From assembly GCA_023853785.1 (NCBI GenBank), contig JAJIRX010000895.1, forward strand, positions 1 through 40,151: a stretch of 40,151 bases of DNA. Reading direction: 5' to 3'. This DNA comes from Psilocybe azurescens (taxonomy: Eukaryota; Basidiomycota; Agaricomycetes; Agaricales; Agrocybaceae). Shown one piece after another: positions 29,424 to 40,151 of this stretch (position 1 is its first letter; every line of letters starts with the position of its first letter). Under the pieces are notes generated by a model. That model worked only from the letters and a program-made list of their open reading frames with translations, was not told the DNA's origin and searched no databases. The translations under genes and the position numbers were made by a program.

Positions 29424-30556
29424 TTAACAGAAACTGGATGGTCTTGCTGTGGCCTCGACGTCCCCTTTGCTATCGGAATCTTTTATCTGGACACTTGTCA
29501 TGGCTCTCCATCTTCCCGACACTGCTTGAACCTCTAATTTGCCATCAGAATATCAAAGACGCATCAGCATATATTTGGCGACTTACCTGATGATTTTATC
29601 CTCTCGTATAAGTCATCAAAGACCGACTTCTGTAGTTCTACAGGAAAGACACGCATTCTTTGTGTTCGCCAATTCGTCAAATAACCTTGGATTGTTAGCT
29701 GCAGCGGTAGAGGATCTTCTGTTCGGACTTTAGTGAATTTGTTGGCAAGATGTGTGCATAACTTTGCCCCGATTGTTTCGGAAACTGTTTTCAAAGGGTG
29801 CTGACAAGTTTTCAGATTCCGGATACACTTTTCATAGCTGGCCGACATCGCCTCATCCTCAATCAGTCCGGCCACAAAAACGGCAAGCTGGAAAATGTCG
29901 GCATTCAACGCGTCAACCATTTGGATGATATCGGCGCCAGAGTACACGTTGGATGTGGTCAAGAACGTGTGGACCCCCTTTAGCTCAGCATTTCGTTCCT
30001 CCAGCAACGTCGTCATCTCGTCGACTTTGGATTCAGATGCGCATAGTTTTCTTTGAAGAAGGCGTTCTTTGGTCCTTCATATGGACTTGTTCTCTGTATT
30101 CCCGTGTCTGCTGTTGCGCGGCCTCTATCTGGCGACGTGCTTCTTGTATGTTCTGTGCAAATAGTTGTTGTTGTTCTCGAGTACCTCATTTGTGTGTTTC
30201 AATTTCCCTTTTGTTGCATCCAGTTCATCCTTTGTCGAGTGCAATGACTTTTTCAATCGCTCGACTTCCCGGGCCAATTTACAGGACTTATCTACTTCAT
30301 CTTCCCGTCTGAAGTCACTGCTGTCTTGCTTTGACCTGTCATTTACCTGGCCATCTTGAAGCGTTTCTTTGATAGGGGTGTATGCTATGTTTGCGTTGGG
30401 CTCAGGATCTGAGGATTTATCGTATTGAACCCAAACGTCCTGTCCTGGCTGTCTAGTCGGTTGTACGTCGCTGGGTTCCTGGCTGCTAGACTGCAAACCC
30501 GAGGTAATGTTGTTCATCATCACGGACGAGATCATCGAGCCGTCAATGCTATTCAT
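29424..30556 (-). CDS. Coiled-coil protein of an Agaricomycete-type family, two compensating frameshifts
   Basis: Start MNSIDGSMISSVMMNNI at 30556. A charged coiled coil (LAREVERLKKSLHSTKDELD) leads to a conserved helical domain, TTLLEERNAELKGVHTFLTT, SGADIIQMVDALNADIFQLA, VFVAGLIED. Intron 29534-29586 (GTAAGT...TTAG, 53 nt) joins IKSS to EVQAVSGRWRAM; stop at 29426-29424. Between about 30165 and 30065 the frame is wrong: the middle (QLFAQNIQEARRQIEAAQQQ) is in another frame, while both sides share one. So two opposite single-base indels, or assembly errors, flank about 100 bp. I recall such proteins as frequent in mushroom genomes with unknown role; the recall is not verified. Confidence 0.55.
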
Positions 30557-31174
30557 GGTGGTTGATCCATGTTTCGAGATTTTATCTGAGTTTTGTAGGT
30601 TATTTTGATGTCTCAACACTTGTCGTACCCGATCACAAAAACTGATGATAGTTTCAAATCTTTTCGAACCCAGACGTACTTTTCCGGCCAACCGCTCAGG
30701 ATTCAGGGAAGCTCACGAACCAACTCTTCGGCTAGTAATACCTCGGACGCCAGAACGGCGTCGAGAAACAGACTAGTTAGCAGTTATGACTTCGATATTG
30801 AGTGGCTTGTGTGGGAAATCACATTACGTAACAGTTCAGTCCTGCGTCGCGCGTTCTTGCACGTAGACTCCGTTTTCTCCTGCATCCTCCTTTCAATTTG
30901 AGTGTATACTACCCATGCTTCATGCAAAATACGATACTGGGACTTGAAATGAAGACTCTGATTCTGCAGAAGAGAATGAGAGCTGTATGCACTAGCAAAG
31001 TTGCTAACGCGTACATGTTGCAGGTATGTACAATGATGTCATCGTAGCCGATCATGTTTGGAAATTCATTGGAACCGCAGATCCGGGGATTCTGGATGGC
31101 CAGTTATGTCTCACTGCGGGCATAGGAACCGCACAGGTACACAAATATCTGTTAACCCATCTCTTCGTCAAGCC
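30557..31174. other. Intergenic, probable divergent 5' region
   Basis: Lies between the minus-strand coiled-coil gene and the plus-strand Hsp70-like gene, which diverge. No further gene or recognisable site seen. Confidence 0.5.
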
Positions 31175-33733
31175 ATGCCAACCAGGCAGCCTTACAGCGG
31201 TACCCAGCGCAAGCTCGTCCTCGCCTTTAACATTGGGATTACTTTCAGCGGCATTTCATACAGGTTAGTGCGACATCTACTCCTTAATTCTTCATCTAAA
31301 CTGTGGGTTCTGCTCGGCAGTATTCTTGATCCGGGAGAAATCGCTGAGATTACAGGGGTAACAAGGTGCGTATGTTTTGTTACGATTTGCCCTTTCACGT
31401 TAGATCCATTCACGATGCGTTGAAACGCAGGTTCCCCGCTCAGGACCGTGTTGGCGGTGACTCCAAGACACCCACAGTTATCTACTACGATAAACACGGA
31501 GAAGTGCGCGCTGTGGGTGCGGAAGCGAAGCGAGAGGGCATCGAAGCCGATGCTGAAGACAAAGAATGGACAAAGGCGGAATGGCAGGTTCTCTTTGTTC
31601 TTCCCAAAGATTATGCACAGTTTTACCCTTGGGCGTTAATCTTTCAGGTTCAAACTTCACCTGCGCCCCCAAAGCCCCAGCTCTGCGTTGATTGCCAGCC
31701 ATCCCATCCCACCTCTTCCCGAAGGGAAGACGGTCATAGACGTCTTCGCCGACTTTCTGCGCTACTTCCACCAATGTGCGTGGAAATATATCGAGGAAAC
31801 ACACCCCAACGGCGCCGATATGTGGAAGAATCTCGAATCCCGCACCGACTTTGTGCTCACACATCCGAACGGCTGGGAAGGCACCCAGCAGAGCCAGATG
31901 CGGCGGGCTGCAGTAAAGGCGGGCTTGATTCCGAATAGTCCGGCTGGGCAGCAGCGTCTCTCGTTCGTTACAGAAGCCGAAGCCAGCTTGCACTTCTGTA
32001 TTCAGGAGGGATTGACGACCCACGCTATAGAGGTGAGCTTCGTCCGTCATCGCACAATGGACCCGCCGCCTAAGACTTCTGATTATTCGTAGCAAGGAAA
32101 GGGCGTCCTCATTGTTGATGCAGGCGGAGGCACCATCGATATCACCGCGTATAAACAAACATCCCAGGACACACAATCGTTCGAAGAATTGGTTGCCCCA
32201 GAGTGTATGGCTTCTGAAACTATGTTCACAACCCGACTTGCTTACGAGCTGTTTCTTTTGCTACAGGCCATTTTCAAGGGTCGGTCTTCGTGACCAGCAA
32301 TGCGAGGAATTACCTCGAGAGTCAGTGGCTTAAATGTTATGTATTTACCCATATTTTTCTCAATGTCGCATCGCAGACCTTTTGGAAAGCTCTCGCTTTA
32401 TGGATGATATCCCGAACATCACTGAATGTTTTGACAAGGGTACCAAGCTCAGATTCGACAACGACGACGACGCGCAGTACATCAAATTCGGAAGGCGTGC
32501 GGACAAAGACCCTTTACTGAATATTCGAAGTGGACAGCTCAAATTACCTGGGTGAGTGCTATAAGTGTATAAGCTCATCTTTTCGCTGAGCGACAGTTAT
32601 CTGATCTAGCTCCGATGTAGCTTCCTTCTTTGAACCATCCATCCAATGTATAGTGGAATCGATCGAGAAACAGCGTGCAGATTCAAAGACTCAAATTGCG
32701 GTGAGTTATATTCCACCACTCATCGCTGAGATGGATACATTGAACGGCAAAACATTATTGTGGTTCAGTCTGTCTTTCTTGTCGGCGGCTTTGCGGCCAG
32801 CGACTGGCTATTCGTGAACCTGAAGGCCAGGCTCTCTGATGATACCCTGGATATATGCCGCTCTGACCGCCATGTGTGCGTATCTGTCGTATATGATCAT
32901 GGCGTTTGTGCTAATGGTCATGAAAGCAACAAGGCTGTGGCGGATGGTGCTGTTTCCTTCTATCTGGACCATTTTGTAGGCGCAAGAGTCTGAAAATATG
33001 CCTATGGTACCAATTTGTGTCCTTTATTCAACCCTGAGGATCCCGAACACATCGCACGCTCGGCCCAAAAAAAATATTCAGGTGGATGGCCGTACTCTGA
33101 TTTCTGGAGCATTCAATGTCATTCTTCCAAAGGTAAGTAAGTAATTGCACGTAATCGAGGATCACATTTTTGACAATGAACGACGATCATCGTCACTTAG
33201 GCATACCAAGGTTTCTGAGGTTGAGGGAATACAAAGACTCCTATTGTCGTCAATCAGAGGATGCGTCAAAGCTTCAATCCGTGACTTCAAAACACGATGT
33301 TATCGTGGAACTAAAAGTAACCCCGCTGGGTAGATGAGGATCCAGGTGAGAACTCACGCCACCTTTTCATCATGACTGCTGAACATAGACTCTAGACGTA
33401 TACTCTACTCTTTGCCTCGCGACGGCCGATACGCCGAAGCTTCCTATGCGCACTCACTTCAGGGGCAATTCTGAGTCGGTGTACTACCAAGTGTTGTATG
33501 ATATAATATTATCATTTGGGCTGACGGAATTGAAGGCTCAGATTGCCTGGAAGGATAGTAATGTGAGTATCCATGACTTCCCCTTTAACTTTCGCTGATA
33601 CTATCACTGACATTTCGGGCATCGAACAAAGGTAAGTTTTGCAAGCCAATCGGCCATTTGAGTTGTTAGCTGAGCGTTTGTTAGGAGTCTTGCTGAAGTC
33701 GTTTACGATCCTGGCGAGCTTATCTGCGACTGA
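31175..33733 (+). pseudogene. HSPA12-type Hsp70-like ATPase, decayed
   Basis: An actin-fold ATPase of the divergent Hsp70 family expanded in mushrooms. Start MPTRQPYSGTQRKLVLAFNI at 31175. Exons: 31175-31263, 31321-31365, 31431-31583, 31648-32032, 32093-32204, 32267-32335, 32377-32551, 32610-32700, 32769-32875, 32927 onward, with more to 33733 (end ...LAEVVYDPGELICD). Motifs: phosphate-1 LAFNIGITFSG, where the family Asp is Asn; GDSKTPTVIYYDKHGEVRAV; phosphate-2 VLIVDAGGGTIDITAY; adenosine motif VFLVGGFAASDW. Defects: an intron with a GC donor (31584-31647) in the frame-keeping model; TGA at 32991-32993 inside the conserved GARV*KYAYG; an extra A in an 8-A run (33067-33074); frame loss in 33201-33340. 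Probably inactive. Confidence 0.78.
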
Positions 33734-34753
33734 CGGCAGTCGGATTTCCGTGTTCCTGGTTCTTCGTTTCGTTTTCAGTGTGCATATGTATACATATGCG
33801 CGTAATTCTGTGTAATTTAAACCTTTTTTTTTGGACTAGTTCCGCCTAGCGCGTTTCGTTCAAGTTTGATTAGAAATATTCTGCCAACATATTGTCCTCA
33901 TTCTTGCTGAAGATCTCTCATATACGAGACTGGACGCTGACAATAGCACAATGATAAACTGCGATCTACGAGTTTGGACGAATTGAAGGTTGAACGCTAA
34001 GGGCTCATATCTCATGTATAAATATGAAGCTACACATGTATGGGTCTAAGCTTGTGTCTACTACATAAGTACACAATGCACATATGCATATATTGCTGCT
34101 GGATCTTTGTAGGAAGTACCCTTGAATCGTCATCCGAAGTCCAAAGTGCATCAAAGACTAGCCGTACAACGAAAATCACACTACAAGAACATAGATATCT
34201 ACTCTGCGAGGGCCGGAGAAATGTCAATGGAATATTCGAGGGAAAAGTCATGACATGCTCCACACTAAGCAGGTTTTGAAACTAAATCGGAGAGTGCCGT
34301 TGTGTTGAGTGGAGATTTGGGAGATTGGAGATTGAGCAATTCTTTGCGATAAACGAGCACCTCAATCAGATCCTCTGGACAACCTGCGATTCCAAACCGG
34401 GTAAGAAGTGCATCGAACAAAGAATTGACAGACTTGGCCCACGCGGAATGGGGCAAAGGCCGCAGCTCAACAGATCCTTTCAGCAATAATTATACAAGGA
34501 CCCCACCCGCGCCTGAGAGAGACTTATTGGGTGAGTCATGCGTGAGAAAGATGAACCCAAAGAGGAAGGCCTTTCAGAGTCCACAAGTCGTACATCAACA
34601 TCCTCCTTATCATTATTTCTCTCTGGGAGACTTCTTTTAACCATCAACTGCACTCGAACCAAACTTCTTTAAGCTTTTTTTACTTCCAACTCTGCACAGC
34701 AGCGCCCAATTCTTGTACGAGGTCACCACAGAAGCTGCAAAGGAACGCAAACT
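33734..34753. other. Intergenic region with an 18-bp perfect palindrome
   Basis: Contains GCATATGTATACATATGC at 33782-33799, an exact palindrome. A minus-strand open frame at 34486-34265 (LLTRFGIAGCPEDLIEVLVY) is not low-complexity but has no recognised homologue and no clear splice context. The last 100 bp are the CDH1 5' region. Confidence 0.45.
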
Positions 34754-36636
34754 ATGTCGGGATTCAAGAATTCACCGTATGGGAAGAGGCTGCGGGCATC
34801 GCATCGAGAAGCGGACGAGGACTCGACCCTCGGAAGAAATAGGGTCAATACAATATTTGGCGTCGGCCCTGCATCGTCCTCGACGCCTACTCTTGACTCG
34901 AGACCGACTACGGGAGACAGCAGCGGTCCCCAGAGTCACCGATCGACTTTCACGCGAACATGGTCATGAATTCGGCTTTGAATATGCCACGAATGGTGCG
35001 CGGGTACGGCGACAGATTCGTGCCATCCAAAGACTCTGGCGACCTCTGGACGTTGTATCATCTCATGGACGAGGGCGGATCATCGACTCCATCGAAGAAC
35101 AGGATCATACCGTCGGAATCAGACGCTTTGAAAGGTATGTTCCAGACATTTCTGTTTGGTTTGGATGAGGCGTTGTGCTGATTGCGCCACTCCATATCCG
35201 CTTAGAACAAGCAAACTCCATCTTCAACTCCATACTACACACAGAAGTGACGCCTCCTTCCCCGCACAGGGCAGTCTTACCCACTCGTCCCCCCGTTGCA
35301 TCAGGATTGGGTAGCAATACCCTTCCTTCTACACCCACTCGCCGCCGCCTTTTCGCCTATAACTCCCCATCACATTCCAATCCAGCTACACCGACCCGTC
35401 GACTCGATACTCCTACGGACGAAGCTTACTCAATGAGTCCCGTTCGTGCGGAGAGCAGGCAACTCCTCGAATCACCCCGAAGGAAGCTTCGAAGTGTCTG
35501 CAAAACACCTTACAGGGTGCTTGATGCGCCAGAGTTCGCAGATGACTTCTATCTCAACCTCGTGGATTGGTCGAGCACCAATGTGCTAGGTGTGGGGCTT
35601 GGGTCGTGTGTCTACCTCTGGACGGCCCATAACGCGTCTGTTTCGAAGCTCTGCGACCTGACGCCGTCAAACGACACCATATCCTCCGTTTCGTGGGTGC
35701 AGAAGGGCAGCACGCTCGCTGTGGGGACCCTAGCTGGAAGACCGCATATTTACGACGCCAACACCCTACAGCTCCAACGGACGTATCTGCAGGCGCACTC
35801 GCAGCGGATTGGGGCGCTGGCCTGGAACACACATATCCTGTCCTCCGGATCGCGAGATAGGATGGTGCACCACCGCGATGTGCGAGAGGCGTCGCCGCGC
35901 CCCGTGCGGAGGTGTTCAGGGCATCGGCAAGAAGTGTGTGGTCTGAAATGGAGCAACGACGGCGGGGCGGGGACGGCGACGCTGGCGAGTGGGGGCAACG
36001 ACAATAAGGTGTGTATATGGGATCTGCGCGGGTCTGGGAGGCCGGGGGCGGGTGAGAGCAGGGGTGCGCCGATCGCTGGGGGCGAGGATAATATCCCGAA
36101 TGATGTGCCGGTGTGGAAGTTCCATGAGCATACGGTGGCGGTGAAGGCGCTTGCGTGGGATCCGCATGTGTCGGGTATTCTGGCTACGGGCGGGGGCACG
36201 CAGGATAAGCATATCAGGTTCTGGAATGTTATCAACAGCACGATGCTGCAGGAGCTGGATACGGGGAGTCAGGTCGGTTAACACTATTGTGTGCCTTGGA
36301 AGAAGAAGGATACTGACAATTGGGTTTTTCTATGCATACATGTAGGTGTGCAACCTGATCTGGTCGTTAACGTCGCACGAGCTCGTCTCCACGCACGGGT
36401 TCTCATCGACGACTGCGCAGAACCAGATCTGCATATGGAAGTACCCCGCGCTGAACATGGTCGCGTCGCTGACGGGACATACGAATCGGGTGCTGTATCT
36501 TGCGATGAGCCCGGATGGGGAGACGATTGTGACGGGGGCTGGGGACGAGACGCTGAGGTTCTGGAATGCGTTCCCGAAGGAGAAGAAGGAGAGTCAGAAG
36601 GAGAGTAGGCTGGACTATGGGAGGTTGATTCGGTGA
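34754..36636 (+). CDS. CDH1: Cdh1/Hct1 (fizzy-related) activator of the APC/C
   Basis: WD40 activator that brings substrates to the anaphase-promoting complex in late mitosis and G1. Start [20 protein letters not shown] at 34754. The C-box is DRFVPSK (35011-35031); the Cdc20/Cdh1 signature [20 protein letters not shown] precedes a seven-blade WD40 domain ([65 protein letters not shown]); it ends in the IR tail GRLIR. Introns 35135-35205 and 36273-36345 are clear. A third, 34862-34920 (59 nt), restores frame and gives 559 residues, close to yeast Cdh1 (566); its donor GTCGGC is weak, so an indel near 34955 is an alternative. Many SP/TP sites before the WD40 part are candidate CDK sites. Confidence 0.88.
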
Positions 36637-38607
36637 TGCTGCGGTGTTGGGTATCGGGTGTTGGGTGTCGGGCGTCGGGTGTTGGTGTCAAACTGTCTTT
36701 CGGGTCGGTCTAGGGTGCGCAGCGTCGGCGGCAATGTTTCGGTCTCCAAATTCAGTCATCCTCCATCCATGCACCCACCCTTCACGAGACATGGCTACGA
36801 AGAAGGCTGGCTTTGATAGCTGGTTTCCATCCTTCCTGGCTCTGCTAGCTCTTCCGCCTCATCCCTCTCCGCTCGGCCCTCAAAAAAATATCAAAACAAA
36901 GGAATCTATGCCATGGATTGCAGGACATCATAATCATCCTTCCCTGCACTACTATCCTCTACTGCCAAATTATGCCCTGCAATTTGTCTTTCTCGCTTCG
37001 CACATCAACTTGGCGCAATTCAACCTGGGATGTCACCCACAATCCAACCCAGTATTGTGCAAACAACATCGTTCAACCAACCAACCAACCTGCCTGCCTG
37101 CCAACCATGGATTACGGGGTTCGGATCAGAAGCTATGGTCTGGAAACTCAAAACATGTATTCAACTTACTCGGTGGCACCAATTCGCCCGTCTCCCACCT
37201 CAACCAACCATCTCTAACTATGCTCGCCTTCTCCATCCCCCTACCTCTTATGCACCCAGGCCCAGTTCCCAGTTTCTCTCTTTTCTCCATTTCAATTTTT
37301 TTTTGATATTTTTGCTATCGCCTTGTTTTGTTTTCTCCTTTTTTTCCTTTTCTCTCAGAATGTACGATTTATGCTCCTCCTTCCTGTTTCTCCGTGTTTT
37401 TTTTCGACCATGTCTTTTTTTCGGCTGTTTTCCTATGTCACTTGTGTTTTATGTTTTATGTTCTAGTTTTGTATGCACATCCCACTTTTTCTTTTTCTCT
37501 TTCTTTCTTCCCTTTTTTCTCTTTGCCGATTTGCCGATTTGTCGATTCGTTCACGTTTCATCTCAATAACCTGATTTTCGTCGCCGTTGTCGCCATCTGC
37601 TCGGACGGACGCAGTTGTACGCCGTCGTTTGTTGGCGTCACGGTCGGAGAATTTGTAGTTTCTGTACGTACGTCATCAAGTTTGTTACCCCTCTACAGGT
37701 TCTCTCTTCTCTTACTCTCTTCTCTATCGTTTTGTCCTTCTGTCCTTCCCTCTCTCGTATCTACCCTCCATCGCCCCTCGCCCCTTGATTTTTTGGACAT
37801 GAATCTACATCTCATCCTCTCATCCCTCATCCCCACCGCCCATGCAATGTCATTCAAGCCTATTCATTCCGTCCTGTTGGGCTCAACCCAATCCAACTCA
37901 ATCAACTCAATCTCCGTTCCCCGTTCCTATTTCCGCGCCAGTTCCAGTTCCAATTTCAAATTGTGCCATAGCTAAAGCGTTTCTTTCCTCGAAACGCGCA
38001 TATCTATCTACCTACTCTGCCTGTTTTCTACCGTCCAACCATCCCTACCTATACAGCGTCCATACCATACACACATACATACAGATTCTTAGTACGTTCT
38101 CTTCTCGTTGAACCTAGTCATACTACCATAACTTATCAATTGAATTTTCACGACTGTTCGTAAAGGTTTCGAGTGAAGCTTGAAAGCACTTGTCTTCCCG
38201 AGTTTGCGCAATTCTACAATACTTAATCGAATGCATATGGTGGGCAAACGTGTCCGTGTTCTGAGTCTTCTGACGATGTACATGCCCATTAAGTTTATGA
38301 ATGTATTGTTTATCCTATTGAAGCATGAATGTCGAGGAAGTTAAGTACCGAGAAACTGCCAGGTTGCGTAGAGAGTATGGTCATAGGAAGTCAATTGTCA
38401 TGTGTAACATAATATGTTCGAAGCTTCTCGGAATGTTGTCATCATTTTATTTCAACGGGTCTGAGGGGTTAGGGGGTTCTGTAGGGTTGTTATAAAGAGG
38501 TACGTTTTTGGATTTTATGTTGACATTCGAGACACCTTTGGCCGTTTCGAAACTTCCAATTTCATAGTTTCCAGCCAACTTGGCAATTATCTGCATCGAA
38601 ATTGCTT
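36637..38607. other. Intergenic: low-complexity, pyrimidine-rich
   Basis: Begins with a heptamer-like GGGTGTTGGGTATCGGGTG run (36643-36685), then AACC and TGCC microsatellites (37076-37105), a T/C-rich stretch (37260-37560) and a C/T-rich stretch to about 38110. Open frames here (for example 36644-37306) are low-complexity and lack splice or family support. GGG(N5)GGGG(N3)GGGGG(N7)GGG at 38457-38486 fits a G-quadruplex pattern. The final part is the 5' region of the secreted-protein gene. Confidence 0.55.
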
Positions 38608-39155
38608 ATGCGTCTCGGCTCCTTTGTGTAAGTCATGGGCCATGGCTAGAGTTTGAAGGTTTACCCTCAGAAATTAGGGGTCACTGACTCTTTATGTAGC
38701 ATCGCTTTCACGCTCGCTGCGTTTAGCCATGCTGCCGTTGCAGCCAACCTCCAGCCGCCTGTAAATCGCACCGCCGGAGCAGAAACTCAGGCCTTCTGGA
38801 CTGTCAGCCCCAGGGACCATGCGTCGTGGACGCTCTTCCTCATGGACCCAGCGTATGCCTTTGGGTTGTATGCAATATTGGGGAGGAATATTGATAATTC
38901 GTTGGGATATGCCAATATCACGCTGCCTGCTACTCTCGATCCTAGGTGAGATATTCATCGGCGTTGCGACTGGTGGCGGAGAAAAAGAAGTTGACTGCTT
39001 GAATGCTATACAGCAAGGATTATGTTTTGAAATCTGTGGATAATGAGTAAGTGGTGTCTTTTTGCACTTGAGACTGAACTCATTCTCTTGTTTAATATGA
39101 TAGAAATGTGGATTGGGTATTCCAAACGAGCCCGATATTCCATATCACAGCGTAG
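38608..39155 (+). CDS. Small secreted protein, Kre9/KNH-like
   Basis: Four exons 38608-38627, 38700-38945, 39014-39046, 39104-39155 code for 116 residues; introns of 72, 68 and 57 nt all have GT...AG ends and keep frame. The product begins MRLGSFVIAFTLAAFSHAAV, a good signal peptide cut near AVA-A, leaving about 94 residues. The mature part is of the Ig-like type common in fungal cell-wall proteins: PVNRTAGAETQAFWTVSPRD, WTLFLMDP, LGRNIDNSLGYANITLPATL, YVLKSVDNENVDWVFQTSPI, FHITA. NRT and NIT are N-glycosylation sites. Without the Ser/Thr-rich GPI tail of longer relatives it is probably released or wall-bound. No stop or shift is seen. Confidence 0.75.
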
Positions 39156-40151
39156 AAGACTTTAGTAGTTGCCCGTGGAGTACTAGCCGATCATCTGTCA
39201 GGGTATAAGAAGTGTATTGATTCGACCGAGAACCTCAGTTGAAGAAGTTTGTTAGAATTCCTCGTCTCTAAAAATCCATGTTCCATAAAGATCAAAAGAA
39301 ATTTGTCGAAGTTTGTCTTCGAAGTTGCTCCGAAGTTCGCTTCGCCTCTTTGTCGAGAATCGTAAACAAAAGCTGAGGGCCTACAACCGACGGCCAGGAG
39401 AAAGAAAGCAAATATAGAGAACAGTAAGATGATGACCATAAGACATAGACAAGCGATGACTTAGGCGCAAGACAAAACGTGTTCCGCAAAATGGAACGTG
39501 GTTCTTTTGAAAATAGGTGAGATGGCTCAGCGAAGATTCCCTGGGTACCTATAAAGGTATTCAGGATAACAAAAATAGGAGATCAAAACGAGGACTAACC
39601 AATCCGTGAAACCAGCTTATGAAATGGGGCGGAACGATCACACAACGGGGGACCTATACGCAAACAAGAAACAGAAGACTCTAATCGACAGACTTGCCTC
39701 TATTTTAAACGCATAGCCCTAAGGACGTGTACAACAGGTCTATACAATTTGTTTCTCCCCGTTTATAAAATGGAAAACCTCGTAGCATCCACGCCGTACG
39801 TTATCGAAATAAATCAAACAATCCGCATATCGCTCACGTCGCCGTCGTCGAACACCTGTCGCTATCCTCTATCATTCCCGCTCGCGTTTCGTTGAATCGT
39901 CTCTCATTGTAGTTGGCACTCTCGGGGCTATCTACGGACAAACTCACTCTCAGGACCCTTCTGTCTTGCTTGACACCTTTCAGCAACCGAACGCCGTACT
40001 ACGACCAATTGTCGTAGTCGACACTTTCAAACTGAGGATCTCAGTCCCAACCAGGACAGTCTAGATCTTCAGACGGTCAGATCAATTATAATGCCTTGGT
40101 GTGCAGGGCGCAAAGACGATGGCTCTGAGAATCTGGGCGAAAAGGCTCTGA
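39156..40151. other. No gene recognised to the window end
   Basis: A cluster of CGAAGTT words (39308, 39323, 39331) is notable. A minus-strand open frame (39439-39191) with a hydrophobic start has no splice or family support. Nothing else could be assigned. Confidence 0.5.

Noticed and set aside
35554..36284. Minus-strand frames of 92-163 codons
   Set aside because: Shadows of the CDH1 WD40 exons, which have clear family motifs on the plus strand.
36644..37975. Plus-strand frames of 100-220 codons downstream of CDH1
   Set aside because: Low-complexity, pyrimidine-rich, overlapping in different frames, no conserved domain or plausible splice structure.
38472..38476. Telomeric TTAGGG tract
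   Set aside because: Only one near copy in a G-rich run; not a tandem telomeric array.

Overview
The window looks like a transposon-rich stretch of an Agaricomycete (basidiomycete mushroom) genome. Evidence: short introns (about 41-73 nt, GT...AG, often with CTGAT/CTGAC-like branch sites), a Cdh1/fizzy-related gene, a decayed HSPA12-type Hsp70-like gene, a small secreted Kre9/KNH-like protein, and transposon protein types common in this class. The species cannot be named from sequence alone. Codes used below: 'composite element' is a repeat family described here for the first time from this window; 'TSD' is target-site duplication; 'TIR' is terminal inverted repeat.

Layout. 1-4098: 3' part of a Helitron Rep/helicase gene, broken by many frameshifts, followed by three hairpins and a GC-rich block (4200-4550). 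4576-4816: a 72-bp tandem duplication and a tRNA-like remnant. 5301-8475: a structurally complete pogo/Tigger-type element (13-bp TIRs, TA TSD) with a frameshifted transposase. 8476-8761: end of a composite element carrying a TGGANTCCA-like array. 8762-9650 (minus): gag-like pseudogene. 10.2-11.0 kb: several diverged tandem repeats. 11013-11153: palindromic MITE-like repeat. 11163-18338: Ty1/copia retrotransposon with a truncated 5' LTR, its gag interrupted at 12284-14565 by a 2.3-kb composite element, itself hit by a solo LTR (12452-12853). 18813-18945: second, inverted copy of the MITE. 20250-21448 (minus): gag-only remnant of the LTR family that gave the solo LTR. 21835-23056: Tc1-like element with about 222-bp TIRs. 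23321-24477 (minus): second large composite copy. 24478-28166: hAT element with an intron-rich transposase.

From 28166 rightward the sequence changes to less AT-rich, gene-like DNA: an unrecognised decayed gene (28.3-29.3 kb), a minus-strand coiled-coil gene (29424-30556), an Hsp70-like pseudogene (31175-33733), the CDH1-type APC/C activator (34754-36636) and a secreted protein gene (38608-39155). Only CDH1 and the secreted protein look intact.

The most interesting structure is the composite element. Two copies about 10 kb apart and in opposite orientation (12284-14565 and 23321-24477) share an order: simple-sequence minisatellite, a conserved block of roughly 120 bp, a tRNA-like Pol III unit ending in a T-run, an AT spacer, an array of self-complementary TGGANTCCA words, and a terminus GGTCTTTAC. 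One copy is bounded by a 9-10 bp duplication in copia gag, which points to a Mutator-like, non-autonomous DNA transposon. Decay of the elements repeatedly uses TGA where families suggest CGA, as expected from CpG methylation and deamination.
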